Positions 9,220 to 18,697 are shown, counted from the stretch's first letter. The stretch: DNA of 64,000 bases from Oceanobacillus sp. Castelsardo (GCF_001659985.1 NZ_LYCS01000001.1:124001-188000), one strand, 5' to 3'. Made by a program: numbers and translations. Notes: generated from the sequence alone by a model not told the origin.

Positions 9220-9795
9220 ATGAATACTCCTATCTCTGCTCAAGACAAAAAAAGTTTTATTCAATGGTTTTTAAAAAATTATCAATTAAAGAAAAGAGAG
9301 AGCGTTTGGATTTTGAATTATATTCTTAATCATCAACAAGTCTTAAACAAAGTACATTTTGTAAGGGATGTAAAGTTTTGTCCTAGAGGTATAGTGATAA
9401 CGAGTCAATGTTCTTCTGAGGTTCCTTTTCGATTTTATAAAGATCATTTAGTTACGACAGATGCTGAAAAAACGTTTCATGATATACGCATGAATCAAGA
9501 CGAGAATTTATATATACAATTAAATTTTAGTAAGTCCCATCAGCATTCATACTACGCTTCTGTCACAGAGGAAAATCCATTCGTACCAGATGATTATTTT
9601 GTTACAAAAAAAGATAGATTGTTAGCAAAAAAATTATTAGATAAAACTGTTTTTGAATATAAAAAGAAAATACTTCAACAAAAAATTGATCATGCTTTAG
9701 ATGAATTAGATCAAGAGAGATTTATTAAACTCTCGAATGAATTAAATAAATTGGAAGAAATGTTTAATGATCAGCCTAAATTGCAAAAGCAATAA
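9220..9795 (+). CDS. ypiB: UPF0302 family protein YpiB
   Basis: A 191-residue soluble protein of the Bacillaceae YpiB (UPF0302) family, recognisable by the opening IQWFLKNYQLKKRE and the C-terminal helix rich in Lys, Glu and Leu. No catalytic motif is evident and its biochemical role is not established. It lies between ypiA and ypiF, upstream of the bc complex, as in B. subtilis, and has an AAAAAGGAGGG ribosome binding site. Confidence 0.85.
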   Translation: MNTPISAQDKKSFIQWFLKNYQLKKRESVWILNYILNHQQVLNKVHFVRDVKFCPRGIVITSQCSSEVPFRFYKDHLVTTDAEKTFHDIRMNQDENLYIQLNFSKSHQHSYYASVTEENPFVPDDYFVTKKDRLLAKKLLDKTVFEYKKKILQQKIDHALDELDQERFIKLSNELNKLEEMFNDQPKLQKQ

Positions 9796-9892
9796 GGTTG
9801 ATTTTTTTTTGTTTTAAGTTAAGATTTATAAAAGATGACGCACTTATATTGAAATATCCAATTAGATGTGTGTTCTAAAAGGAGGATGTATT

Positions 9893-10351
9893 GTGAAATG
9901 GCGAAAGAATGATATGGAACAATACGTAAAGGCAAAAGAATACATAGATACGGTAATCATCCCATTAATTCCATTTCAAATGGCTAAGGATCAAGAACTA
10001 TCAAAAGATTCATTTCAAAATGAGGCACTTGCTCTTTTTTTAACAGAAATGGAAAAAGAACTATCAGGTAGACTTTTATTAACACCAAATTATCACTATA
10101 TAAAATCTACTAACTTGGAACAGGAAAAGGGTCGTTTGAATTTATGGATAGCGAACATCCAGGAACAACCTTTTAACCATATATTTTTTATTACATTCGA
10201 TCCCAAATGGAAAAAGGTGGAGAGAGAGTTAGACGGGAGTTTAATTTGGTTACCAGGATTTCCTACAAAAGATTTATTATCAAACGATGTACTACAAATG
10301 GTCCGGGGACAGGTAACAGAGATTAGTGAGTTAATCCGTTCCTATTGGTAA
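9893..10351 (+). CDS. ypiF: DUF2487 family protein YpiF
   Basis: A 152-residue protein matching the YpiF family by its N-terminus (WRKNDMEQYVKAKEYIDT) and its position directly before qcrA. Function unknown; no signal peptide or membrane helix is seen. An in-frame ATG at 9866 is ignored because AAAAGGAGG at 9877-9885 is spaced for the GTG at 9893. Confidence 0.85.
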   Translation: MKWRKNDMEQYVKAKEYIDTVIIPLIPFQMAKDQELSKDSFQNEALALFLTEMEKELSGRLLLTPNYHYIKSTNLEQEKGRLNLWIANIQEQPFNHIFFITFDPKWKKVERELDGSLIWLPGFPTKDLLSNDVLQMVRGQVTEISELIRSYW

Positions 10352-10436
10352 AATTTTAATATTCTTGCATAGAGTTAAAATTCCCTGAATAAAGGTTCTT
10401 TTCAGTATAAATTAAGCAATAACTTTAGGTTATTTA

Positions 10437-10465
10437 TTGACCGAATAATTAGATTGCGCTATCAT
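10437..10465 (+). promoter_or_regulatory. sigma-A-type promoter of qcrABC
   Basis: TTGACC, a 17-bp spacer and TATCAT lie about 70 bp ahead of qcrA, in the only sizeable gap upstream of the operon. Confidence 0.6.
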
Positions 10466-10534
10466 TGGTATTGTCCTAGTAATCTGTTTATTAAATTTAG
10501 TCTGTGATAATGGAGAATAGAGGGGGGAAAATTC

Positions 10535-11047
10535 GTGAGTGACAAAAAACAACAAGTATCCCGAAGACAGTTTCTAAATTATACGCTTACAGGTGTAGGA
10601 GGTTTTATGGCTGCAGGCTTATTAGTATCTCCGATTCGAATGGCAATTGATCCTGTCCTGAAGGAGACTTCTAATGGGGAATTAGTCAACGTTGGGGTAT
10701 CGGTTGACGACATCACTACTGAGCCACAACGTATAGATTGGACTGTTAATCAAGTAGATGGTTGGTATGAATCCGAACCAAGTCGATCTGCGTGGGTATT
10801 TAAAGATGATAATGGAGATGTGGTAGCTTTATCTCCAATTTGTACTCATCTAGGCTGTGTTGTTTCATGGGAAGGTAGTGATCAACATCCAAATCAGTTC
10901 TTTTGTCCATGTCATGATGGTCGATATGAAAAAGATGGGACAAACGTACCTGGTACACCACCACTTGCACCATTAGCTGTCTATGAGCAAGAGATAAAAG
11001 ATGGGATTTTATTCTTAGGTAACCCAATATCAAGAAAGGGGGCGTAA
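10535..11047 (+). CDS. qcrA: menaquinol:cytochrome c reductase Rieske iron-sulfur subunit
   Basis: Rieske [2Fe-2S] protein of the bc complex, passing electrons from menaquinol to the c-type haem. The cluster ligands are in CTHLGC and CPCHDG near residues 105-130. The N-terminus has a twin-arginine-like motif SRRQFLNYTLTG followed by a hydrophobic helix, so export and anchoring by the Tat route is likely; tatA and tatC are at 44725-46062. GTG start after a GAGGGGGGAAAA ribosome binding site. It leads qcrABC, six bases before qcrB. Confidence 0.96.
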   Translation: MSDKKQQVSRRQFLNYTLTGVGGFMAAGLLVSPIRMAIDPVLKETSNGELVNVGVSVDDITTEPQRIDWTVNQVDGWYESEPSRSAWVFKDDNGDVVALSPICTHLGCVVSWEGSDQHPNQFFCPCHDGRYEKDGTNVPGTPPLAPLAVYEQEIKDGILFLGNPISRKGA

Positions 11048-11053
11048 TGGTTT

Positions 11054-11728
11054 ATGCTTCAAAAAATGTATGATTGGATTGATGAACGTATAGATGTTAC
11101 GCCTATTTGGCGTGATATTGCTGACCACGAAGTACCAGAACATGTTAACCCGGCACATCATTTTTCAGCATTTGTTTATTGTTTTGGCGGATTGACGTTT
11201 TTTGTAGTCGTTATTCAAATCTTATCCGGAATGTTTTTAACAATGTATTATGTTCCGGACATTGAAAACGCTTGGAAATCTGTTTATTACTTACAAACAG
11301 AAGTCGCACATGGACAAATTGTGCGTGGAATGCACCATTGGGGCGCAAGTGTCGTTATCGTTATGTTACTTTTACATACTTTGCGAGTGTTTTTCCAAGG
11401 TGCGTATAAGAAACCTCGTGAATTAAACTGGATTGTTGGGGTTTTAATATTCTTTGTTATGTTAGGTCTAGGCTTTACTGGTTACTTATTGCCTTGGGAT
11501 AACAAAGCTTATTTCGCAACACAAGTAGGTTTAGAAATTGCTGAACAGGTTCCATTTATTGGGACTCAATTAAAAACATTATTAGCAGGGGACGCATCCA
11601 TTGTTGGTGCTCAGACATTAACTCGATTCTTTGCTATTCATGTGTTTTTCTTGCCAGCAGCATTATTCGGACTTCTAGCTGCACACTTTATCTTAATCCG
11701 TAAACAAGGTATTTCTGGACCACTATAA
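11054..11728 (+). CDS. qcrB: menaquinol:cytochrome c reductase cytochrome b subunit
   Basis: Split-type (b6-like) cytochrome b of 224 residues with four membrane helices holding the two b haems and the quinol site. Visible haem-ligand histidines are in RGMHHWGA and the C-terminal FFAIHVFFLPA helix; GYLLPWDNKAYFAT is the conserved loop of the quinone site. Translation starts at ATG 11054 after AAGGGGGCG in the qcrA end. It forms the core of the complex with qcrC. Confidence 0.96.
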   Translation: MLQKMYDWIDERIDVTPIWRDIADHEVPEHVNPAHHFSAFVYCFGGLTFFVVVIQILSGMFLTMYYVPDIENAWKSVYYLQTEVAHGQIVRGMHHWGASVVIVMLLLHTLRVFFQGAYKKPRELNWIVGVLIFFVMLGLGFTGYLLPWDNKAYFATQVGLEIAEQVPFIGTQLKTLLAGDASIVGAQTLTRFFAIHVFFLPAALFGLLAAHFILIRKQGISGPL

Positions 11729-11744
11729 AAAGGAGGGGAAAGGC

Positions 11745-12521
11745 ATGCATAGGGGTAAAGGTATGAAATTTGTTGGAGATTCACGTATCTCCGCGGAAAA
11801 AACATCACAAATACCAAAAGATTATTCTGAATATCCTGGTAGAACCGAAGCATTTTGGCCCAACTTTTTATTAAAAGAATGGTTAGTAGGTGCAGTATTC
11901 TTAGTTGGATTTCTTTGTTTGACATTAGCACATCCATCACCATTAGAAGGAATGGCAGATCCAACTGATGCTGCATATATACCACTACCAGATTGGTATT
12001 TCTTATTCTTATATGAACTTTTAAAATATGAATTTGCTAGTGGAGATTGGGTACTATTAGGTGTACTTGGAATGCCCGGTATTGTTTTCGGTGCATTATT
12101 ACTTGCTCCATTTTTGGACAATGGTCCAGGACGCAGACCGCATCAACGTCCAATTGCTGTGGGAATGATGCTTCTAGCTTTAGTAGGAACCATTTGGTTA
12201 ACATACACTTCTGCTGCTCACGTTGACTGGGAAGCAAGGGCTGAAGCAAATAAACCAATTCCTGAATCATCTGTAACAATTGATACAGAACATTCTGGTT
12301 ATGCTGTTTATGAAAACAGCTGTATGAGCTGTCACGGTGGAGAATTAGAAGGTGGACCAGCAGCACCAACCCTAGTTGGTATTGAATATTCCGCTGAGGA
12401 AATCGCAGATATTGCGGTTAACGGTACGGGCGCTATGCCTGCAGGAATTTTTACTGGTTCAGATGAAGAATTAGAACAACTAGCTGATTTCATTGTTACT
12501 ACGAATGAATCAGCTGAATAA
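11745..12521 (+). CDS. qcrC: menaquinol:cytochrome c reductase cytochrome b/c subunit
   Basis: Fusion of a subunit IV-like membrane part (three helices, with the conserved PLPDWYFLFLYELLKY stretch) and a C-terminal cytochrome c domain whose haem motif CMSCH lies near residue 193, with a distal methionine in GAMPAG. This fused arrangement is the Bacillaceae type. It is the last gene of qcrABC and receives electrons destined for a cytochrome c oxidase such as the one at 38305-40660. A terminator follows. Confidence 0.96.
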   Translation: MHRGKGMKFVGDSRISAEKTSQIPKDYSEYPGRTEAFWPNFLLKEWLVGAVFLVGFLCLTLAHPSPLEGMADPTDAAYIPLPDWYFLFLYELLKYEFASGDWVLLGVLGMPGIVFGALLLAPFLDNGPGRRPHQRPIAVGMMLLALVGTIWLTYTSAAHVDWEARAEANKPIPESSVTIDTEHSGYAVYENSCMSCHGGELEGGPAAPTLVGIEYSAEEIADIAVNGTGAMPAGIFTGSDEELEQLADFIVTTNESAE

Positions 12522-12534
12522 AAAAGATATGAAT

Positions 12535-12563
12535 AAAAAGCACCTTCATGGAAGGTGCTTTTT
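12535..12563 (+). terminator. terminator after qcrC
   Basis: AAAAAGCACCTTC / GAAGGTGCTTTTT around ATG. Confidence 0.9.
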
Positions 12564-12588
12564 ATTATCGATAAGGAATGATGAGAAA

Positions 12589-13155
12589 ATGTTAAGATAT
12601 ATATTACTTGATAAACGTTTTCAAATAGCATTATTTTTCATAAATTTATTTGGAACCATATATGGGTACTATTGGTATAAAGAACAATTAGTAAATACTC
12701 CACCTATTTTCTTACCATTTGTTCCAGATAGTCCAACAGCTAGTTTATTTTTCACCATTTTTTTGCTCGCTTTTATTTTCCAGAAACATTTACCCTATAT
12801 TGAGGCGTTGGCAATTACAACCCTATTTAAATATGGCCTTTGGGCAGTTTTCATGAACCTATTTACTTTAATGGTAGAAGGTTATTTACATTGGACTGGA
12901 TACATGTTAATTGCTTCCCACTTAGGAATGGCCATACAAGGATTACTATATGCACCATTTTATAAACTAAAATTAAGACATATCGCAGTAGCTGCTTTAT
13001 TTGTTTTACATAATGATATAATCGACTATGTATTTGAAATGATGCCAAACTATTCATCATTACATAATTATATGGATGGCATAGGTTATTTTACATTTTG
13101 GTTAAGTATTATTTCTATTGTAATTTCTTATACATTAACTGTAAAAAATAATTAG
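12589..13155 (+). CDS. ypjA: DUF1405 membrane protein YpjA
   Basis: A 189-residue integral membrane protein with about six hydrophobic helices, beginning MLRYILLDKRFQ; it matches the YpjA/DUF1405 family in position and character. Function unknown. A longer reading from 12493 would overlap qcrC and its terminator, so the internal ATG at 12589 is chosen even though its ribosome binding site (AAGGA) is set rather far back. Confidence 0.82.
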   Translation: MLRYILLDKRFQIALFFINLFGTIYGYYWYKEQLVNTPPIFLPFVPDSPTASLFFTIFLLAFIFQKHLPYIEALAITTLFKYGLWAVFMNLFTLMVEGYLHWTGYMLIASHLGMAIQGLLYAPFYKLKLRHIAVAALFVLHNDIIDYVFEMMPNYSSLHNYMDGIGYFTFWLSIISIVISYTLTVKNN

Positions 13156-13156
13156 A

Positions 13157-13195
13157 AAACTCGGCATTCGCTATAGGTTGCGAATGCCAAGTTTC
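13157..13195 (+). terminator. hairpin after ypjA, related to the interspersed repeat
   Basis: GGCATTCGC pairs with GCGAATGCC, followed by AAGTTTCATTT. The stem-loop resembles the TTCGCT...GCGAACGCCAAGTTTT part of the element at 41908-42222, so a repeat fragment may serve as the ypjA terminator. Confidence 0.55.
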
Positions 13196-13216
13196 ATTTA
13201 CGAGTAATCGGGGTCC

Positions 13217-13248
13217 AAAATAAAAAAAGTATATACTTTTTTATTTTG
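13217..13248. repeat. AT-rich perfect palindrome before the ypjB relic
   Basis: AAAATAAAAAAAGTAT and ATACTTTTTTATTTT form a long stem with almost no loop. It may be a bidirectional terminator; no gene lies between it and ypjA. Confidence 0.5.
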
Positions 13249-13321
13249 CCTGGAGATAGGTTGGTTATATAAGAGTGCACCTTAACATAGAATTAAATAA
13301 GATGTATGTGGGGTGATCTCT

Positions 13322-13579
13322 ATGGATAATAAAAAAGTGCAACATGTCGTAACATTTACATTGCTCATAGGGATAATAGTATTTCAACTAGGAAACCATA
13401 CAGTAGAAGCAAGTTCCATTCATGAAAGTATCTTCTCTATAAATATATTTGAGTGGAGTCCAATTATTTGGGCAGTAGTTATTATTGCAGGTAGTATTGG
13501 GATTACACTATCTTATGTAAGTTGGAAAAAATATAAGGGTGAAAAAAAACATAGCAAAAATGAACGTCAAAATAATTGA
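13322..13579 (+). CDS. ypjB: shortened YpjB-like sporulation protein
   Basis: An 85-residue protein at the ypjB position. It keeps a signal-peptide-like N-terminus (VVTFTLLIGIIVFQL) and a C-terminal membrane helix followed by SYVSWKKYKGEKK, the typical end of the Spore_YpjB family, but lacks the roughly 170-residue extracytoplasmic middle of the full-length protein (about 260 residues in B. subtilis). It is either an internally deleted gene that still reads through or a naturally short form. GGGGTGAT at 13310-13317 favours the ATG at 13322 over a GTG at 13313. Confidence 0.5.
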   Translation: MDNKKVQHVVTFTLLIGIIVFQLGNHTVEASSIHESIFSINIFEWSPIIWAVVIIAGSIGITLSYVSWKKYKGEKKHSKNERQNN

Positions 13580-13645
13580 CTAATTTTATGAATTTGACTA
13601 AAATTGACCTTAAGAAAGATCGAAATTTTTAATGGAGGAATGAAG

Positions 13646-14323
13646 ATGGCAGGGTATATCATTTATATCGCTCTTTTACTCATAATTCCCTTATGGGCAC
13701 AGTCAAAGGTTAAAAGTGCTTACAGAAAATACTCAAAAAAACCGACGTCTTCTCATATGTCTGGTGCAGAAGTAGCAAGGAAAATATTAGATGACAATGG
13801 TTTGTATCATGTAGGTATTGAAGAGACACGAGGAGTTTTATCTGACCATTATGACCCTCGTAAAAAAGTAGTAAGACTTTCTACTGATAATTATCACGGT
13901 CGTTCCATGGCCGCATCAGCAGTTTCTGCACATGAAGTTGGTCATGCCATTCAAGATGAACAGGAATATGCTTTCTTGAAATTTAGAAGTGCCTTGGTAC
14001 CTGTAGCGAATATTGGGTCAAATTTATCATTTTTCTTTATATTTGCTGGTTTAATTTTCGGTGCAATGAATTGGCTACTTTTAGGTATTATCTTTATGTC
14101 AGCCGCAGTACTCTTTCAACTTGTCACGTTACCTGTTGAATTTGATGCCTCAAATCGAGCGATGTCCCAACTCGTTTCTTCAGGGATTATTCGAAATAAT
14201 GAAGAAAGAGAAACAAAAAAAGTTCTCAATGCTGCTGCAATGACGTATGTTGCTGCTGCTTTAACAGCTGTAGCAGAATTAGTAAGGTTCATATTAATAT
14301 TTGTAGCTGCAAATGAAGATTAA
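13646..14323 (+). CDS. YugP-like zinc metallopeptidase
   Basis: Membrane-bound neutral zinc protease of the YugP family (225 residues). The HExxH motif is in SAHEVGHAIQ near residue 95, with hydrophobic helices at the N-terminus and after the motif. The substrate is not known. GGAGG at 13634-13638 is spaced for ATG 13646 rather than the upstream ATG at 13640. In B. subtilis yugP lies elsewhere, so this placement between ypjB and the YitT gene differs. Confidence 0.85.
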   Translation: MAGYIIYIALLLIIPLWAQSKVKSAYRKYSKKPTSSHMSGAEVARKILDDNGLYHVGIEETRGVLSDHYDPRKKVVRLSTDNYHGRSMAASAVSAHEVGHAIQDEQEYAFLKFRSALVPVANIGSNLSFFFIFAGLIFGAMNWLLLGIIFMSAAVLFQLVTLPVEFDASNRAMSQLVSSGIIRNNEERETKKVLNAAAMTYVAAALTAVAELVRFILIFVAANED

Positions 14324-14352
14324 AAAAAGGATGGTTTAACCATCCTTTTTTT
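14324..14352. terminator. bidirectional terminator between the protease and YitT genes
   Basis: AAAAAAGGATGGTTTAACCATCCTTTTTT is a near-perfect palindrome between convergent genes. Confidence 0.9.
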
Positions 14353-15226
14353 AATCACTTAAAGGATTTTTATTTTCATCTAATGTAAATCCTTCTCCTA
14401 GAACATCATGTACAGTCGTAACAGCCACAAATGCGTGAGGATCTATATTATGAATAATATTTTTTAGTCGTACAATTTCGTTTCTTCCTACAATACAGTA
14501 GAGCACATCGCGTTTTATCCCTGAATAGCTACCCCGGCCATTCAAAATGGTAACTCCTCGATCCATTTTTTTCTTTATTAATTCCGCAATTTCATCACTG
14601 TGATCAGAGATAATTGTCGCCCCTTTTGCGGAATAAGCACCTTCCTGTAAAAAGTCAATTACTCTTGCGCCAACATATACTGCTACTAAAGTATACATTC
14701 CTTCACTCAATTCAAGTATTACAAATATAGAGGTTGTAATGACAATTAAGTCAAAAAGAAACATGGTTCGGCCCATCGACCATCCAACATATTTGTTGAC
14801 GATACGAGCGATAATGTCTACACCACCAGTCGTACCACCATATCTAAAGATTATTCCTAACCCAATACCAATGAATACTCCGGCAAATAAGGCTACTAGG
14901 AACATGTCATGTTCTAAATGAATAATAAATGGTTTAATTTGAAACAAACGTAAAAACAAGGAAACAGCAAATGTACCTATAATAGTATAAAAAAATGTAT
15001 TCCTACCTAAAAATTTCCATCCGATAAAAAATACAGGTATATTCAAAATGATATTTGTAATGGCTGGATCGATTCCCCATAAAAAATAAAGCAATAATGT
15101 AATACCGGTAAATCCACCTTCTCCTAAATTGTGTTGCATATTAAAATGAACGATACCAAACGAAAAAATTGCAGCACCTAAAAGAATAAAAAAAATATTT
15201 TTTATCTTTAAACCAAATATACTCAT
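14351..15226 (-). CDS. ypjC: YitT family membrane protein (YpjC position)
   Basis: A 291-residue protein with about five N-terminal membrane helices, including GEGGFTGITLLLYFLWG and GGTTGGVDIIAR, and a C-terminal cytosolic DUF2179 domain (ILNGRGSYSGIKRDVLYCIV, then HAFVAVTTVHDVLGEGF). Transport substrate unknown for the family. ATG at 15226 follows AGGAGGAATTTTTA. It sits where B. subtilis has ypjC and is convergent with the metallopeptidase gene. Confidence 0.85.
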   Translation of the reverse strand: MSIFGLKIKNIFFILLGAAIFSFGIVHFNMQHNLGEGGFTGITLLLYFLWGIDPAITNIILNIPVFFIGWKFLGRNTFFYTIIGTFAVSLFLRLFQIKPFIIHLEHDMFLVALFAGVFIGIGLGIIFRYGGTTGGVDIIARIVNKYVGWSMGRTMFLFDLIVITTSIFVILELSEGMYTLVAVYVGARVIDFLQEGAYSAKGATIISDHSDEIAELIKKKMDRGVTILNGRGSYSGIKRDVLYCIVGRNEIVRLKNIIHNIDPHAFVAVTTVHDVLGEGFTLDENKNPLSD

Positions 15227-15537
15227 TAAAAATTCCTCCTGTTAATCCTTTGAGTCTTTTATACGGAAGAAAACTCGCAACCAAATATGTTTCATTTTAT
15301 TAGTATAGACAATTTAGTATGTATGTAACATTCTTGAAGAAGTATATGATTTGTCAAAATGCCTTCAATTCGCTAACATTAAATAGATATATAAATTGCA
15401 AAGGGGTAAGTCAATAAAAAGCGAATTTATAATACAAAAGAGACATTAGAAAGTTTGCATTTACCAAGTATTAGGCAATTGTCTTCGTACCACATCGATG
15501 GACACCTAAAGACTAAAATAATTTGGAGGAGTTAACT

Positions 15538-16329
15538 ATGATTAACATTATTATTGCAGGACCACGTGGGAAAATGGGATCTGAGGCAGTTAGGATGGTC
15601 ACAAATGAAGAAAATTTCCGTCTTGTTGCTTGCCTAGATCATAAGAATAATGGAAAAAAATTAATGGACTTACCGGAATTCCCTAATCTAGATGTACCAA
15701 TATTTGAAGATATTGACCAATGCTTTGATACAGTAGAAGCTGATGTATTAATAGATCTCACTATTCCTGAAGTAGGATACGTACATACTAAAAAGGCTGT
15801 TGAACACAATGTTAGGCCGGTTATTGGCACAACTGGATTTACTCAAGAGCAAATAACGGAATTAAAAGAAATTACTAGAAATAAAAACTTAGGAGGAATT
15901 ATTGCGCCTAACTTCGCTATTGGTGCTGTATTAATGATGAAGTTTTCACAAATGGCAGCGAAATATATGCCAAATGTAGAAATTATTGAAAAACATCATG
16001 ATAATAAACTAGATGCACCGTCTGGAACAGCTGTGAAAACGGCAGAGATGATAAGAGAAACGAGAGAGTTTAAATCTCAAGGTCATCCGAATGAAAAAGA
16101 AACATTGAATGGTGCGCGTGGTGCGGAAATGGACGGTATGAGGATTCATAGCGTAAGACTACCTGGGCTCGTTGCACACCAAGAAGTTATTTTTGGTGGG
16201 GATGGACAATTACTATCAATTAAACATGACTCTTTCAACCGTGCTTCTTTTATGGATGGAGTTAAATTTTCTGTAGAAAAAGTTTTTGAACTAAATGAGC
16301 TAGTTTATGGATTAGAAAATATTATTTAA
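15538..16329 (+). CDS. dapB: 4-hydroxy-tetrahydrodipicolinate reductase
   Basis: NAD(P)H-dependent reductase of the diaminopimelate/lysine pathway, feeding cell-wall cross-links and spore dipicolinate. The dinucleotide-binding motif [14 protein letters not shown] lies at residues 3-16; the catalytic [15 protein letters not shown] is near residue 155. An in-frame TTG at 15523 lies within the ribosome binding site GGAGGAG, so ATG 15538 is chosen. bshA follows directly; mgsA and bshB1, which lie between them in B. subtilis, are absent. The roughly 300 bp upstream show no gene. Confidence 0.95.
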   Translation: MINIIIAGPRGKMGSEAVRMVTNEENFRLVACLDHKNNGKKLMDLPEFPNLDVPIFEDIDQCFDTVEADVLIDLTIPEVGYVHTKKAVEHNVRPVIGTTGFTQEQITELKEITRNKNLGGIIAPNFAIGAVLMMKFSQMAAKYMPNVEIIEKHHDNKLDAPSGTAVKTAEMIRETREFKSQGHPNEKETLNGARGAEMDGMRIHSVRLPGLVAHQEVIFGGDGQLLSIKHDSFNRASFMDGVKFSVEKVFELNELVYGLENII

Positions 16330-16361
16330 TTTGAATTTAATATAAAGGAAGAGAGAATAAT

Positions 16362-17492
16362 ATGAAAATAGGAATTACATGCTACCCCACAGTCGGTGGT
16401 TCAGGTGTAATCGCTACTGAACTTGGAAAAATGCTCGCAGAAAAAGGCAATGAAATTCACTTTATCACATCAAGTCTTCCTTTTCGTTTAGATAAAGTTT
16501 ATCCCAATATTTTTTATCATGAAGTGGAAATGGGGCATTATCCTGTTTTTCAATATCCACCGTATGACTTAGCTTTGGCAACTAAAATGGCAGAGGTCAT
16601 TGATCAAGAAAAGTTAGATGTTTTACATGTACACTATGCTGTCCCACATGCTATTTGTGCAATTTTGGCAAGAGAAATAGCAGAGCATGATGTAAAAATA
16701 GTAACAACACTTCACGGAACTGACATTACGGTATTAGGAGTAGATAATACCTTTAAGAAAATGATTAAATATGGGATTGAGCAATCCGATGCTGTAACAG
16801 CTGTTTCTAATAATCTGGTGGAACAAACCAAAGATATGCTAAAAACAAGTAAAGATATATCGGTTATTTATAATTTTATAAATGAACAAGAATATTATCG
16901 TAAAGACAACGGTACGCTAAGAGGGGAATTTGGAATATTACCTGATGAAAAAGTCGTTATTCATATATCTAATTTCCGAAAAGTAAAACGAGTAGACCTA
17001 ATTGTTGAGACATTTAATCAAATTAAAAGCAAGGTTAGTAGTAAGTTACTTTTAGTTGGAGATGGTCCAGAGTATTCAGATACCGTTCAACTGGTACATA
17101 AATTGGGGTTGGAAGATTATGTTTTATTCTTAGGGAAGCAAAATAACATTAGTGATTTATTATCGATATCAGATTTAATGCTCCTACTCTCTGAAAAAGA
17201 AAGCTTTGGCCTAGTATTATTAGAAGCAATGGCATGTAAAGTTCCTTGTATAGGAACTAAAGTTGGAGGAATTCCTGAAGTTATTAAACATGAAGAAACT
17301 GGTTTTATCGTTGACTCGGGAAATGTCGAACAAGCTTCGAATTACGCGATTAAATTGCTTGAGGATGACAAAAAATTAGAACAGTTTTCTGAAAACGCCT
17401 ATGAACACGTCAAAACAATCTTTAAATCTGAACAGATCGTTAATCAATATACTAAAGTTTATAATGATGTAATCAAAAACAAGAAATGGTGA
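16362..17492 (+). CDS. bshA: N-acetyl-alpha-D-glucosaminyl L-malate synthase
   Basis: GT4 glycosyltransferase joining UDP-GlcNAc and L-malate, the first step of bacillithiol synthesis. It opens KIGITCYPTVGGSGVIATELG, carries HGTDITVLG near residue 120 and the nucleotide-binding ESFGLVLLEAMACKVP near 283. The length of 376 residues is normal. Its TGA overlaps the cca region. The deacetylase gene bshB1 is missing from its usual place, so it or a paralogue must be elsewhere if bacillithiol is made. Confidence 0.95.
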   Translation: MKIGITCYPTVGGSGVIATELGKMLAEKGNEIHFITSSLPFRLDKVYPNIFYHEVEMGHYPVFQYPPYDLALATKMAEVIDQEKLDVLHVHYAVPHAICAILAREIAEHDVKIVTTLHGTDITVLGVDNTFKKMIKYGIEQSDAVTAVSNNLVEQTKDMLKTSKDISVIYNFINEQEYYRKDNGTLRGEFGILPDEKVVIHISNFRKVKRVDLIVETFNQIKSKVSSKLLLVGDGPEYSDTVQLVHKLGLEDYVLFLGKQNNISDLLSISDLMLLLSEKESFGLVLLEAMACKVPCIGTKVGGIPEVIKHEETGFIVDSGNVEQASNYAIKLLEDDKKLEQFSENAYEHVKTIFKSEQIVNQYTKVYNDVIKNKKW

Positions 17493-17497
17493 GTTTA

Positions 17498-18697
17498 ATG
17501 ATTAGTGAACCATTTATAAAAGCAAGGCCGGTAATAGAGAATATTGAAAATCATCATCACCAAGCTTACTACGTTGGTGGCTGTGTTCGTGACTTTTTAT
17601 TAAAAAGACCAATTGGGGATGTGGATATCACGACTTCCGCAACTCCAAATATTATTCAAAAAATTTTCGCAAAGGTTATTCCTGTTGGGATTGAACATGG
17701 TACCGTGATTGTTCTCCATGACGATGTACCTTATGAAGTGACGACTTTCCGTGTGGAAGGTAGTTACTCAGATCAACGTCACCCTGATTCAGTAACTTTT
17801 ATAAATCAAATAGATAAGGATTTAGAAAGGCGAGATTTTACGATAAACGCATTAGCGATGGATCTCTCTGGTAATATTATCGATCTCTTTGGTGGGAAAC
17901 AAGATATAAAAAAGAAGGTTATTAGAACGGTAGGAAATGGCTATGACCGTTTTAAGGAAGATTCTCTACGAATAATTAGAGCGATAAGATTTGCAAGTCA
18001 ACTCGGGTTTACCATCGATCCACAGACACTAAATGAGATGAAAGAAGTAAGTAAAGATATATCTAATTTAGCTATCGAAAGAATTACAAAAGAATTTGGT
18101 AAAATGTTCGCTGGTCAATATCTAAAAAATGGAATTTATTACTTGAAGGAATCTGAAAGTTATATGTATCTGCCTATTTTTAAAGATATACCAGATCTAA
18201 TCCATAAAATACCAGATTCCTTACAACCTTTACATTCGTTTGGAGAATTTATAGCATTTTTCCATTTATTGAATACTAGAGTTAGTGTAATAGATTGGGT
18301 AAAGAATTGGAAATGTTCCAATCAAGTTAAACAGGAAGCCGTAGCTATTGTAAAGGCCTATTCGTTATTTGAAAAGGCCGGAATTGATAATTGGCTCGTA
18401 TACACGCTAGATTGTCAGTATTATGAAGGGTTTACCAATATCATGAACATTTTTCACCCTGAATTATTGGATGAAAATGAATTGGATAAGCTTTACAACT
18501 CACTACCTATTCATTCTCGTCAAGAACTATGTATGAACGGTAATGATTTATTATCTTGGTATCCTAATATAAAAGGAGGACCGTGGATTCAAAAATTATT
18601 AACGTCAATTGAAAAAGAAATTGTTTTCGGTAACTTAGAAAATAGAAAAAAAGATATAAAGGATTGGATAAAATGGAATCCACCCGAAATAAATTAA
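17498..18697 (+). CDS. cca: CCA-adding tRNA nucleotidyltransferase
   Basis: Adds or repairs the 3'-CCA of tRNAs. The class II nucleotidyltransferase head YYVGGCVRDFLLKRPIGDVDI near residues 25-45 carries the catalytic DxD; RRDFTINALAMD and RIIRAIRFA are the other family motifs. An ATG at 17486 is in frame, but GGTGAG is spaced for ATG 17498, giving 399 residues. It lies between bshA and birA as in B. subtilis and overlaps the birA start. Confidence 0.95.
   Translation: MISEPFIKARPVIENIENHHHQAYYVGGCVRDFLLKRPIGDVDITTSATPNIIQKIFAKVIPVGIEHGTVIVLHDDVPYEVTTFRVEGSYSDQRHPDSVTFINQIDKDLERRDFTINALAMDLSGNIIDLFGGKQDIKKKVIRTVGNGYDRFKEDSLRIIRAIRFASQLGFTIDPQTLNEMKEVSKDISNLAIERITKEFGKMFAGQYLKNGIYYLKESESYMYLPIFKDIPDLIHKIPDSLQPLHSFGEFIAFFHLLNTRVSVIDWVKNWKCSNQVKQEAVAIVKAYSLFEKAGIDNWLVYTLDCQYYEGFTNIMNIFHPELLDENELDKLYNSLPIHSRQELCMNGNDLLSWYPNIKGGPWIQKLLTSIEKEIVFGNLENRKKDIKDWIKWNPPEIN

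Noticed and set aside
11638-12369. Minus-strand frames opposite qcrB and qcrC
   Set aside because: Shadows of the cytochrome genes, with no family resemblance and no start signals.
12493-12588. Upstream extension of ypjA overlapping qcrC
   Set aside because: It would translate the qcrC terminator hairpin; the internal ATG 12589 gives the expected family length.
15240-15522. Possible riboswitch ahead of dapB
   Set aside because: No lysine riboswitch core or terminator/antiterminator pair is visible; only a loose AATTCGCT/AGCGAATT pairing with a long loop.
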